From positions 7,133 to 71,132 of the forward strand of contig CAYRMD010000017.1 in the NCBI GenBank assembly GCA_964425225.1: 64,000 nt of DNA, given 5' to 3'. The position numbers and the translations under genes were made by a program. The DNA comes from BPJU01 sp964425225. Its GTDB lineage: Bacteria > Planctomycetota > Planctomycetia > Pirellulales > Pirellulaceae. Under the pieces are notes generated by a model, which was not told the DNA's origin, did not search any database, and saw only the letters and a list, made by a program, of their open reading frames with translations. Positions 26,931 to 35,674 of this stretch are shown here, piece after piece (position 1 is the first letter of the stretch; each line of letters starts with the position of its first letter).

Positions 26931-28034
26931 ATGCCCCATCCACGGATGGTAGAATGCATGGGTGTGTTTGTCGCCATCGGCTTATCAGCAGCCGGTTTGC
27001 TGTGGGGGCAGCAAGAATACGATAATACTCAGAACCCTCCCGATACGTTCTTACCGCAACAGGCCGGCCACCAGTGGGCCGAATATGACATTCGCCGATT
27101 TACGGGACGCTGGCCCGAGGCGGAACATCCGGAACGATGGGTCGTCGATTGGATCCTAAGAGAAACCGGTGGCGACGTTTGGTTCGGAACTCCCGCATCG
27201 GTGCTGAGCGCTAGCCGAGAGGCGATCCGCGTTTACCATAAGCCGGAAGTGCTTGGGCAGGTGCAGTCGGTCGTCGAGCGATTTGTCGAGCCGCGCTGCG
27301 AGTCGTACGCGCTGGCAGCTAGGATCATCACGGTGGGTAGTCCGAATTGGCGGGCACGTGCATGGCCACTAATGCAAAGTATCCGCACCAGTTCTGCCGG
27401 GATCGATGCGTGGCTCTTATCGCGCGAGAATGCCGCTATCCTTTTGGCCGAATTGCGCAAGCGAGCTGACGTAGTTGACTACGGCCTCGACGAGCTATTG
27501 GTTCCCCACGGTCAGACGCATACCATCGAACGGCGCCAGGCGCGCCACTATGCGCGCCACGTGCGCTGGCGCCCGGAAGGTTACCCGCCGTTGGAATTGG
27601 AAGCGGGTGTCGTGGACGACGGGTTTTCCTTACGGCTCAGCCCTCTACTTACGGCTGACTGCCAGCATATCGATGTGGTGGTTCAGTGCCACATCGACCA
27701 GGTAGAACGATTCGTCCCGGTCACGGTAGATCTACCACTGTCGCCCGGCAACCTCCAGCGGATTCAACTAGAAGTACCCCAGATCGTTAGCTGGCGTTTG
27801 CACGAACGCTTTCGTTGGCCTGCGGATCAAATACTGTTGCTTTCCTGCGGTATTGTGGCTTCAGCCAACCAGCGTCCCAGCAGCCATTGGACTTGGATGA
27901 CGGCCACGGCCAAAAACCGAGCAGACGCGCTCCTGATGTTGGAATGCCGGGCGATTCCTCATTCGGAACGGTTGGTGCCTTCGGTTCGGGCGGCTCAAGG
28001 ATCGACCGACGAGCTATCGCGGGGGCGCTACTGA
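26931..28034 (+). CDS. Secreted protein of unknown function
   Basis: A 367-residue exported protein with a signal peptide (CMGVFVAIGLSAAGLLWG, cleaved near residue 27). The mature part begins with an acidic, Asn/Pro/Gln-rich stretch and contains a mixed alpha/beta region (YALAARIITVGSPNWRARAW), then beta-rich sequence (GVVDDGFSLRLSPLLTADC, DVVVQCHIDQVERFVPVTVDL, WPADQILLLSCGIVA). The order of an alpha/beta module followed by beta strands is loosely reminiscent of secretin-type repeats, but it is too short for a secretin and no family is claimed. ATG 26931 has GGAGGAAG upstream. It faces fabF convergently 56 bp away. Confidence 0.75.
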   Translation: MPHPRMVECMGVFVAIGLSAAGLLWGQQEYDNTQNPPDTFLPQQAGHQWAEYDIRRFTGRWPEAEHPERWVVDWILRETGGDVWFGTPASVLSASREAIRVYHKPEVLGQVQSVVERFVEPRCESYALAARIITVGSPNWRARAWPLMQSIRTSSAGIDAWLLSRENAAILLAELRKRADVVDYGLDELLVPHGQTHTIERRQARHYARHVRWRPEGYPPLELEAGVVDDGFSLRLSPLLTADCQHIDVVVQCHIDQVERFVPVTVDLPLSPGNLQRIQLEVPQIVSWRLHERFRWPADQILLLSCGIVASANQRPSSHWTWMTATAKNRADALLMLECRAIPHSERLVPSVRAAQGSTDELSRGRY

Positions 28035-28090
28035 ATTGAAAACTCCGTAAAAGATCGTGGGACAAAAGCCCTCGATATTTGGCTATGAGT

Positions 28091-29353
28091 TTAAGAAATG
28101 CGGCCGTCGCATCGCCCGATAATGATTGCCGCGTTATGGCCGCCAAAGCCGAAGCTGTTGCTCATGGCGTAATCGATCTTCATGGGCCGAGCTTGATTCG
28201 GTACGTAATCCAAATCGCAATCCGGATCGGGCGTTTCTAAATTGATTGTGGGCGGGGCGATGTTATCGAGCAAGGCCTTGACCGTAACGACCAGCTCCAC
28301 ACCACCGCTGGCACCTAAGGAATGTCCCAACTGACTTTTCGTACTCGACACGGCTAGACGATAGGCATGCTCGCCAAACACGTTTTTGATGGCTCGCGTT
28401 TCTGCTCGGTCCCCTAAAGGAGTGCTCGTACCATGCGCATTGATGTACTGAATATCGGTAGGAAGTAAACCGGCATCGTCAATGGCGTTCGCCATCGCAC
28501 GTGCGGCACCGAAGCCTTGCTCGTCGGGCTGGGTGATGTGCCCCGCGTCACTGCTACAACCGTAACCGAGCACTTCGCAATAGACGCGTGCGCCCCGCTG
28601 GAGGGCATGGTCCAGTGATTCTAACAAGAGAATGCCGGCACCTTCGCTCAGCACAAACCCGTCGCGATCTAGATCAAACGGACGGCTGGCTCGCGCCGGT
28701 TCCTCATTGCGCTCCGAAAGGGCTCGCATGTTTTGAAAGCCGCTCAAGCCCATAGGCGTGATCGCTGCTTCACTCCCACCGGTGATTACCACATCCGCAT
28801 CGCCATATTGAATTGCGCGCAGGGCATCACCAATGGCATTGGCCGCGCTGGCACAAGCCGTAGCTACCGTGTAATTGGGGCCTTTTAAGCCGAAACGAAT
28901 CGAGACGTTCCCACCCGCCGCATTCAGCATAAGTTTCGGAATCGTTAAGGCGGAAACACGATCCGGACCTTTGGTCAAGAGTCGCTCCATCTGCGTTTCG
29001 ATCTCGTGAAGGCCTCCAATGCCCGATCCGAGTATGACGCCACAGCGGTATGGGTCCTCTTTTGAGAAATCGATCTGCGCATCGTTCACTGCATCGGTAG
29101 CGGCAACCAAGGCGAATTGCGTAAATCGATCCAGCCGTTTTAAATCCTTTTTGTCGATGTAATCGCCCGGATCCCAATCGTAAATATCTCCGGCGAAACG
29201 GATTTTAAAGGGCGTAGGATCAAACAGCCGCAACGGATGGATGCCGCTCTCACCTGTGAGCAGCCGGCGCCATAATTCGTCCACTTTGCAGCCTAAGGAT
29301 GTGACCACTCCCAACCCAGTGACCACGACTCGACGCTTCGGTTGCCTTGACAT
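28091..29353 (-). CDS. fabF: 3-oxoacyl-[acyl-carrier-protein] synthase II
   Basis: Elongating ketoacyl-ACP synthase of type II fatty acid synthesis. The 420-residue protein has the full catalytic set: Cys167 in YTVATACASAANA, His307 in NAHGTSTPLGD, Lys339 in SSTKSQLGH and His344, plus the FGFGGHNA C-terminal loop. ATG 29353 follows AAGG. It lies 81 bp downstream of acpP on the same strand, the common acpP-fabF order. Confidence 0.97.
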   Translation of the reverse strand: MSRQPKRRVVVTGLGVVTSLGCKVDELWRRLLTGESGIHPLRLFDPTPFKIRFAGDIYDWDPGDYIDKKDLKRLDRFTQFALVAATDAVNDAQIDFSKEDPYRCGVILGSGIGGLHEIETQMERLLTKGPDRVSALTIPKLMLNAAGGNVSIRFGLKGPNYTVATACASAANAIGDALRAIQYGDADVVITGGSEAAITPMGLSGFQNMRALSERNEEPARASRPFDLDRDGFVLSEGAGILLLESLDHALQRGARVYCEVLGYGCSSDAGHITQPDEQGFGAARAMANAIDDAGLLPTDIQYINAHGTSTPLGDRAETRAIKNVFGEHAYRLAVSSTKSQLGHSLGASGGVELVVTVKALLDNIAPPTINLETPDPDCDLDYVPNQARPMKIDYAMSNSFGFGGHNAAIIIGRCDGRIS

Positions 29354-29434
29354 AGCCTTTTCCGTCGTCCTGGTAGCAATTGCCAGGAACCTTCCATGGG
29401 CCAGATCCAGTAGCCCTAAGGACCGGCCGATTTC

Positions 29435-29677
29435 TCAGCGATTTTTTACTTTTTGCTCAATAAAGTCGATCGCCTGACCGACTGTCTGGATCTTTTCGGC
29501 CTCTTCTTCTGGGATTTCCAAATTGAACTCGTCTTCAAGTTCCATCACCAATTCGACCTGGTCCAGCGAATCGGCTCCTAAGTCGTTGACGAACGACGAC
29601 TCGCGCGTGATGCGTTCTTTTTCGACTCCGAGCTGTTCGGCGACAATTTCAATAACGCGTTCTTCTACCGATCCCAC
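29435..29677 (-). CDS. acpP: Acyl carrier protein
   Basis: An 80-residue acidic carrier protein with the phosphopantetheine site GADSLDQVELVM (the serine of DSL) and the conserved VNDLG and EIPEEEAEKIQTVG segments. The start is GTG 29677, supported by GAGGAGA eight bases upstream; there is no ATG in frame nearby. It lies between fabG and fabF in the fatty-acid block. Confidence 0.97.
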   Translation of the reverse strand: MGSVEERVIEIVAEQLGVEKERITRESSFVNDLGADSLDQVELVMELEDEFNLEIPEEEAEKIQTVGQAIDFIEQKVKNR

Positions 29678-29930
29678 GATCTGGATCTCCTCGAATCGAC
29701 CGATTCCCCACTGTACCTCGGTTCCAAATGCGTTAACCGCTTTAACGACCGTTTTTTCCGCCGAACGGGTGCTGCGGATCGCCCCACCGACTTAGGCAAC
29801 CCGAGCGCCCATGGCGTCACCAAGATAGAGGATAGACCTACCTAACGTCAAGGTAGATAGCGTATCCCGCTGTGGATTGGCCTAGCTGGAGCGCAACGGC
29901 GCTACGACTTGATCACATCCACCACCTGTC

Positions 29931-30686
29931 TTAGGCGGTCATTCCTCCATCGACCACCAGCACGTGGCCGGTAATGTAGGCTGCCGCCGGGCTCGCTAAA
30001 AACAGCACGGCGGCGGCTACGTCCTCGGGTGTACCTAAGCGACGCACCGGAATACGTTTTTTGGCCTCCTCCAACAGAGTCGGGCTTAAAGTTCGCGTCA
30101 TGTCACTTTCGATAAACCCTGGAGCGACTGCGTTGATGGTGATCTGCCGGCTGGCGAGCTCTCGGCTCAAACTGCGTGTCAAACCGATCAAACCTGCTTT
30201 CGATGCCGAATAATTGGTCTGACCCGGATTGCCGATTAGTCCCGAGACACTCGTCATATTGATAATACGCCCATACCGGGCTCGCATCATGTGGCGGGAC
30301 ACGGCTCGCGCAAAGAGAAACGCCCCGCGCAAATTCGTTTCCAGTACCTCATCCCATTCTTCGTCGGTCATCCTGGGCAATAGCGTATCGCGCGTTATCC
30401 CCGCATTGTTAACCAAGATATCCAGTCGCTGCCACAATTGGACAACCTGCTCGACGGTCTTCTCCACGTCGTCGCGTTCGCGAACGTCACAGGCAAAGGC
30501 TTCGGCTGTACCTCCAGCCTGGCGAATAGCTTGAACGGTTTGGGCTAGCTTCTCTTCCGACCGTGCCACACAGGCTACCTGCGCGCCATTGCGGGCCAAT
30601 TCCAAAGCGACCGCGCGACCAATTCCCTGCGAAGCCCCGGTTACCAGTGCTACCTGCCCTGTCAGATCGGCGGCCCAGCCAGCCAT
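29931..30686 (-). CDS. fabG: 3-oxoacyl-[acyl-carrier-protein] reductase
   Basis: NADPH-dependent reductase of type II fatty acid synthesis, 251 residues, short-chain dehydrogenase fold. It shows the nucleotide motif TGASQGIGRA, NNAGITRDTLLPRM, the catalytic Ser in MTSVSGLIGNPGQTNYSASKAG with Tyr and Lys of YSASK, and the PGFIESDMT motif. ATG 30686 has GAGGAG upstream. It sits 77 bp downstream of fabD and about 250 bp upstream of acpP. Confidence 0.97.
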   Translation of the reverse strand: MAGWAADLTGQVALVTGASQGIGRAVALELARNGAQVACVARSEEKLAQTVQAIRQAGGTAEAFACDVRERDDVEKTVEQVVQLWQRLDILVNNAGITRDTLLPRMTDEEWDEVLETNLRGAFLFARAVSRHMMRARYGRIINMTSVSGLIGNPGQTNYSASKAGLIGLTRSLSRELASRQITINAVAPGFIESDMTRTLSPTLLEEAKKRIPVRRLGTPEDVAAAVLFLASPAAAYITGHVLVVDGGMTA

Positions 30687-30763
30687 GTATCGAACTCCTC
30701 ACCCACAAGATATCCCGTTATTGTCTTAATCGCTCGATCGTCGTTCGACCAATCTCGATTCCC

Positions 30764-31675
30764 TCAACAAGCTATTGTCTCACAGCCAATTTTTCTGTCG
30801 ATGCGCTTCAGCAATCCACTCAAGACCCGGCCAGGTCCGATCTCATGGAAGGTCTGATAACCATCGCCGATCATGCGGCGCATCAATGCCTCCCACCGGA
30901 CGGGCATAATTAGTTGCTGCACCAGAAGATTACGGATTTCGGTGGGATCCGTGTGTGGTGCGGCGTCCACATTGGAGTAGACAGGGATGCGTGCTGGCTG
31001 CAAAACCGCCTCTTCTAATACCTCGCGCAGTGCATCACCAGCCGGCGCCATCAATTCCGTATGAAAAGCGCCCGCCACCGCCAACGGCACCGTGCGCATC
31101 GCCCCGGCTTGTAAAGCACGTTCGGCTAAACGCTGGCACGCAGCAACATCGCCTGAAACCACCGTATTGCCCGGACACAAATAATTGGCCACGCGCAGGA
31201 CCTCTCCCGACTCGACTAGCTCCTCACACAACTGCTCGACACGCTCAACCGGAAGTCCCAAAATGCTCATCATCGTGCCCGGCCGTGCGTCAGCAGCCTG
31301 TTGCATCGCCTGCCCACGGCGCTGGACAATGCGCAAACCCGTGGCAAAGTCCATGACTCCTGCAAAGGTCAAAGCCGTAAATTCTCCCAAACTCAACCCC
31401 GCCGCTCCAGCGCAAGCACGAACGTAATCCGGTCGGTTTACTTCAAGAAACTCCAAAGCAGCTAAGCTCGTGACATACAAAGCAGGCTGGCTATAAACCG
31501 TCGAGTCCAATTGTTCGGCCGGTCCTTCCAAACAGATTTGGCGAAGATCATAACCCAACAATTCGGCCGCCTGGTCAAATAGCCGGCGCGCCTGTGGCAG
31601 AGACTCTAAAAGAACGCGTCCCATGCCAACAAACTGAGCACCTTGACCAGGAAACAAAAAACCAACGCGGCTCAC
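30764..31675 (-). CDS. fabD: Malonyl CoA-acyl carrier protein transacylase
   Basis: Loads malonyl groups onto ACP. Motifs: FLFPGQGAQFVGMG, the nucleophile elbow AGLSLGEFTALTFAG (Ser; the residue before it is Leu where E. coli has His), and GAFHTELM with the catalytic His. GTG 31675 follows GGGAGGG and gives 303 residues; an in-frame GTG at 31717 would add 14 residues that do not match the family. Co-directional with fabG downstream and rpmF upstream. Confidence 0.93.
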   Translation of the reverse strand: MSRVGFLFPGQGAQFVGMGRVLLESLPQARRLFDQAAELLGYDLRQICLEGPAEQLDSTVYSQPALYVTSLAALEFLEVNRPDYVRACAGAAGLSLGEFTALTFAGVMDFATGLRIVQRRGQAMQQAADARPGTMMSILGLPVERVEQLCEELVESGEVLRVANYLCPGNTVVSGDVAACQRLAERALQAGAMRTVPLAVAGAFHTELMAPAGDALREVLEEAVLQPARIPVYSNVDAAPHTDPTEIRNLLVQQLIMPVRWEALMRRMIGDGYQTFHEIGPGRVLSGLLKRIDRKIGCETIAC

Positions 31676-31871
31676 CGTGCCCTCCCGCTGGCGTTGCTCG
31701 AAGCCCACACGTTGCACTCCGCAGAACGCCGTCGCTTATAAACCAACCTACGGACCGTTGCCGATCTACCGCCAACTTTCCATCCGAGCGCCCAAAGTAC
31801 GGCCCACCAGCAAATCCCACCTCGTGCCTTGCGCCGTGTAGTAACCGCAAGCACGATTGATTCCTCCAGAT

Positions 31872-32057
31872 TCAACGCTTCTGGGGCACCTCGATTACCT
31901 TGCGGCCCATGTAGTGACCGCAATTCGGACAAACCACATGCGTTGGCAGCGCCTGCCGACAGTTCGGACAAAAAGCCAACTGCTTGGGCCGCAACGCATC
32001 GTGTGCACGGCGACGCCTCGTCCGAGAATTGGATTGCCTTCGTTTAGGAACCGCCAT
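31872..32057 (-). CDS. rpmF: 50S ribosomal protein L32
   Basis: A 61-residue basic ribosomal protein beginning MAVPKRRQSNSRTRRRRAHD with the zinc-ribbon cysteines CPNC and CPNC. ATG 32057 has AAGGAAAGGGG upstream. rpmF commonly heads the fatty-acid operon; here plsX and fabH, often found between rpmF and fabD, are absent. Confidence 0.96.
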   Translation of the reverse strand: MAVPKRRQSNSRTRRRRAHDALRPKQLAFCPNCRQALPTHVVCPNCGHYMGRKVIEVPQKR

Positions 32058-32182
32058 AATCGAAACCCCTTTCCTTGTAGAAAGCCCAAAGTGCGGCTTC
32101 ACCTCGCCACAAAAAACCCTACCTGCACCGCGCTGTCAGCACCGTTTACCGATCCTAGCCTATACTTCGAATAATTTCGCTG

Positions 32183-32212
32183 ATCGTAAGGATCATCCCC
32201 ACAGTCTGTCAA
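32183..32212 (-). promoter_or_regulatory. Promoter for rpmF-fabD-fabG-acpP-fabF
   Basis: On the minus strand TTGACA (32212-32207), an 18-base spacer, TACGAT (32188-32183). A perfect -35 and four of six at -10, with about 120 bases to the rpmF start. Confidence 0.5.
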
Positions 32213-32284
32213 CGACCGATTTGGCGCCTTCGCATCGGTTGGCGACGGCTGGAGCTTGCGACGGGTGGCAACTCGCCTCGGGGC

Positions 32285-32314
32285 TTGACGATCAACCCCA
32301 ATACGGATTAGTAT
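32285..32314 (+). promoter_or_regulatory. Promoter for the small gene at 32379
   Basis: TTGACG (32285-32290), an 18-base spacer and TAGTAT (32309-32314), divergent from the rpmF promoter within about 75 bp, about 60 bp before the proposed GTG start. Confidence 0.4.
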
Positions 32315-32378
32315 TGTATTGGGATTGAGACTCTGTATCAGTATGGGATTGCATCGTTCGATGGAGGTAATCCGGGCA

Positions 32379-32765
32379 GTGATTGTTAAACAGACAAAAC
32401 GAAAACCGCGTCGCCAAATGTCTTCGGGCAATATCAAGTCAAAGCGCTCGAACTCCGTAATCCTAGGAGAACTGCCCGGAGAAACACCCGAACAGCGTGT
32501 GCTAGTAGTGTGGCAAAGCTCGCCGTCTCGAGCCGAAACCTGCCCGGAAGGAGCGGTTCAGAACCAAGTATCGAGTTACCTGGAGCTTTGGCAGCAGGCT
32601 TGGGGAACCGGTGTCGGTTGGTATACGTATAATTCTGTGGGCTTGTTGCCGAGCCAAATTCGTCACTTCAAGGCACTTTTGGGCCAAGCGGCTTCGCGGC
32701 CCGATCCCTACGAGCTGCCGGATCCGACACCGCCCCTTCGCCTAATGCGTGCCGAATCAGCCTAA
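32379..32765 (+). CDS. Small protein of unknown function
   Basis: A probable 128-residue soluble protein with a basic N-terminus (VKQTKRKPRR), then SVILGELPGETPEQRVLVVWQ, a Gln/Trp-rich helix (YLELWQQAWGTGVGWYTY) and LLPSQIRHFKALLGQA, ending in a Pro-rich tail. No family is recognised. The start is uncertain: GTG 32379 has GGAGG 11 bases upstream, while ATG 32418 has no ribosome site. It converges on the ferritin-like gene with only 13 bp between them. Confidence 0.6.
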   Translation: MIVKQTKRKPRRQMSSGNIKSKRSNSVILGELPGETPEQRVLVVWQSSPSRAETCPEGAVQNQVSSYLELWQQAWGTGVGWYTYNSVGLLPSQIRHFKALLGQAASRPDPYELPDPTPPLRLMRAESA

Positions 32766-32778
32766 GGCCAATCGCACA

Positions 32779-33244
32779 TTAACCGGTACGAGCTCGTCGT
32801 TTTGCCGCACTAGGAGCTTGGGCTTGCACCTTATTTAAAATCTTGGCCAGTCGCTCGACGCCCTGTTGCTCCTCCAACAGCAGGCTTTCTAAGAGGACCA
32901 CCACCGGGCGATCGTCTTCAGCCAATGTCAATGCGCTCTTGTAAAGCTCTACAGCCGCCGATTCGAACTCGTAGGCCAACTGCAACATTTCTTCAAGGTT
33001 ATTGGTTTGTCGCACGGTATTCCGCTCGATGGTCGGAACGGCCCCCAGAGCCACGATCTTTTCCCCAATAAGTTTCGCGTGTCGAAACGATTCCTCGGCT
33101 GCTTCGAAGAACATCTTGGCATAAACTTCTCGCCACAGTCCGCTGACAAGGAACCCAGCCTGAGCGTATTGAGCGACTCCCGTCCACTCATGCCGGAGGA
33201 TTTCGTTGAGTTTTTCGACAAGCGGCGCTTTTTTTTTCAGGCAT
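32779..33244 (-). CDS. Ferritin-like (bacterioferritin-type) protein interrupted by a frameshift at an A9 run
   Basis: ATG 33244 has an ideal GAGGGA site but its frame (MPEKK) ends after 17 codons. One base less in the nine-A run (minus strand, 33237-33229) moves it into a frame of about 150 codons that continues to 32779: LNEILRHEWTGVAQYAQAGF, MFFEAAEESFRHAKLIGEKI, LAYEFESAAVELY and LLLEEQQGVERL. This is a four-helix ferritin fold with di-iron ligands E, ExxH and E; the last ligand position reads ExxQ where bacterioferritins usually have ExxH. The long frame has no ATG, GTG or TTG before the internal ATG at 33114, which would cut off helix 1. Slippage at A9, a CTG start, or a sequencing error are all possible. 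Confidence 0.7.
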
Positions 33245-33829
33245 ACAAGGTTCCCTCACTGCTAGCGCTTTCTAAATTAGAATTCGGCTCGGTCCGTCGA
33301 GACCGCGTGATCCTGGGCAAAAAACGTGTAGAAGCTCGATTCGGTCACTGATTTGGCAACTCGTTCCCATCGACCGACCGAAACCTTAGTATATCGGCAC
33401 AGGGTGCGTGGCCAAAGGGTACGTTTGTCACTGGCGCGGATCTGGTTTCCGGCTCGCATACCTCGGGACCCCGTGGACGCGTTCGAAGAATGCTTCGTGC
33501 CAGCAATCGGGCACTTGGGTACAGCCGAACCCGTACAACCTCGTGCTGCAACTGATCCGCACAACCCTGGTCCATTGGTCCAACGGACGCGGCTCGAGCG
33601 GGGCGATTGCGGCTCGAGTATTTTCTGGCCATGGTATTATCCACTGGATGCTGCGTGGTGTTCAAGCTGCGCGATCGGTCAACGAGGATGTAGGATGACT
33701 ACGCCGCCATGTGAAGCGTGCATGTTCAGTTGCTTTTGCACGTGCGATAGGCGCGTTTGGCATATTGCCCGCGTGACGTAAGTCACCGTTCAATGCCCGT
33801 AGGAGCCCGCGTGGTATGCTGGGCGAGAG
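33245..33829. other. Gene-free gap
   Basis: About 585 bp between ruvB and the ferritin-like gene, both minus strand. No motif-bearing frame, tRNA or repeat is recognised. Confidence 0.4.
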
Positions 33830-34858
33830 CTAGAACAGGGTGTCGGGCGGTTGTGCAGAAGTCTTCGATGGGGTCAGCCCAAGATGTTGATAGGCCTTGG
33901 CCAAGGCAACTCGGCCGCGGGGCGTACGCACCAACAGTTCGTACCGCAACAGGAACGGCTCGACCTCGTCCTCCAGGGTATCGGCCGAAACATTAAGGGT
34001 ATGGGCGATCGCCTCGACGCCGGCCGGGCCACCACCAAAGACACGGATAAGCGTTTCTAGGTAACGGCGATCTAGCCGGTTGAGTCCCAAGCTGTCGACG
34101 CCGATCATTCGCATGGCTTGTTCGACCACCGGGACGGTAATTACGCCGGTCGCCCGGCTTTGGGCATAATCGCGCGCCCAGCGGAGTAGGTTATTGGCGA
34201 TGCGCGGAGTACCTCGACTCCGCTCGGCCAGCATGCCAGCCGCCGCAGATTCCAATTGAACGTGCAGCTTGTGGGCGTTGCGATGCAGCAATTCGGTCAA
34301 CTCTTCGACTCGGTAAAACTCCAGATGTTCGCGTATCAGAAACCGGTCGCGTAGGGGGGCCGACAAAAGCCCGGCGCGCGTCGTGGCTCCCACGAGCGTG
34401 AATGGTTTGAGGGGCAAACTGACCGTACGTGCGTGCACTCCTTCTCCCAGGACAATGTCGACTCGAAAATCCTCCATGGCCGTGTAGAGGTATTCTTCGA
34501 CTGCCTTAGGCAGGCGATGGATTTCGTCGATGAACAGTACGGATTTTTCTTCCGCGTTCGTTAAGAACGGCAGCAAGTCGCGAGGGGCTTTCAGGGCTGG
34601 TCCGGAAGCAAACGTAATGGGTACGCCAAGCTCATTGGGCAGGCACGTTGCCAAGGTAGTCTTACCCAATCCTGGTGGGCCATCAAACAGCACGTGTCCC
34701 AATGCCTCGCCACGGCGCCGAGCTGCCTCGACAGCGATCCGCAACCGTTCCAGCACTTCCTGTTGTCCGATAACATCGGCGAATCGTTGGGGACGCAGCC
34801 GCGGGTCGTCCTCCTGACGCGGCTCAACCTGGGGTCCAATGACTTTTTGCCTCGACAT
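33830..34858 (-). CDS. ruvB: Holliday junction branch migration DNA helicase RuvB
   Basis: AAA+ motor of the RuvABC resolvase complex; 342 residues. It shows the RuvB signature LRPQRFADVIGQ, Walker A DGPPGLGKTTLA, Walker B LFIDEIHRLPKAVEE, the sensor region GATTRAGLLSAPLRDRF, and the C-terminal winged-helix (RRYLETLIRVFGGGPAGVEAIAHTL). Last gene of the ispF-ruvC-ruvA-ruvB set. Confidence 0.97.
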   Translation of the reverse strand: MSRQKVIGPQVEPRQEDDPRLRPQRFADVIGQQEVLERLRIAVEAARRRGEALGHVLFDGPPGLGKTTLATCLPNELGVPITFASGPALKAPRDLLPFLTNAEEKSVLFIDEIHRLPKAVEEYLYTAMEDFRVDIVLGEGVHARTVSLPLKPFTLVGATTRAGLLSAPLRDRFLIREHLEFYRVEELTELLHRNAHKLHVQLESAAAGMLAERSRGTPRIANNLLRWARDYAQSRATGVITVPVVEQAMRMIGVDSLGLNRLDRRYLETLIRVFGGGPAGVEAIAHTLNVSADTLEDEVEPFLLRYELLVRTPRGRVALAKAYQHLGLTPSKTSAQPPDTLF

Positions 34859-34949
34859 AGTCCGTTCTCAACTTTCGGGCCCACTGGGCAGGTAAATGGC
34901 GGCCCTCCGGGCTCCCGATTCATCGTACCGTATTGGATGGCTAGGTTTA

Positions 34950-35594
34950 TTAACTTTGCCGTTGTGTGGTAAAGGTGATTTTAAAGATCGCCTGTAAGAG
35001 CCCTTCTACATCTTTAAACTTCTCACCGGTTTTCAGAGCGGCTTCGACCAAGCTCCGTGCCTCGCTCGGCCCATGGCCCAGTTGCACCAGGGCTTCGTGG
35101 GCAGCTTGAACAATATCGGCTGTTGCGGCGTCAACCAATGCCGCGTCGGCTTGGGGGGTTACTAGTAACGCAAAACGCGACATCTTGCGGCGTAATTTGG
35201 CGACGATCCGCTCGGCGGTCGCCGTCCCGATACCGGGTAGGGCTGCGAGGCTTTTTGTATTCTGCTGTTCAATATCGATGGCGATATCCGCTACGGGGCG
35301 CACCATCGCCCTCAGGGCTTTTTTAACACCCACACCGTCGACCGAACAAAACATTTCGAAAAACTCCCTCTCGGCCGTGTGCAAAAATCCGACCAACCTC
35401 GGTGTCCAGCGTCCACTGGCCGCGTTCCCTTCGATGTATTCCAGAGTGTGGAGCTCCACGGGTTGGCCCAGCTTGTTTTGAAGACGCCGCCGTACCATGT
35501 CGGGTACCAGAACCTGGTAATCGAAGGCTCCGGCTGTGACCGTCACGGTCTCGTTATCGACGGCGGCCAGTATTCCGCATATTCGAGTTCTCAT
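34950..35594 (-). CDS. ruvA: Holliday junction branch migration complex subunit RuvA
   Basis: DNA-binding tetramer that recruits RuvB to junctions. The 214-residue protein has the N-terminal OB fold (RTRICGILAAVDNETVTV, HTLEYIEGN), tandem helix-hairpin-helix segments (SVDGVGVKKALRAM, LPGIGTATAERIVAKL) and a C-terminal UBA-like domain (AHEALVQLGHGPSEARSLV). The start ATG 35594 fits the family; an in-frame ATG three codons earlier is equally possible. It lies 80 bp downstream of ruvC. Confidence 0.94.
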   Translation of the reverse strand: MRTRICGILAAVDNETVTVTAGAFDYQVLVPDMVRRRLQNKLGQPVELHTLEYIEGNAASGRWTPRLVGFLHTAEREFFEMFCSVDGVGVKKALRAMVRPVADIAIDIEQQNTKSLAALPGIGTATAERIVAKLRRKMSRFALLVTPQADAALVDAATADIVQAAHEALVQLGHGPSEARSLVEAALKTGEKFKDVEGLLQAIFKITFTTQRQS

Positions 35595-35674
35595 GATGTG
35601 CATTTCGTGCCGGGATGGCCGAAGTCGCTTCGGACATTGGGCCATCGTGTAGAGGACAATTGCGACGGTTTAGT

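Noticed and set aside
32949..33221. Alternative frame across the ferritin-like gene
   Set aside because: Its translation has no ferritin features, whereas the frame reached by a one-base shift shows all four helices and the iron ligands.
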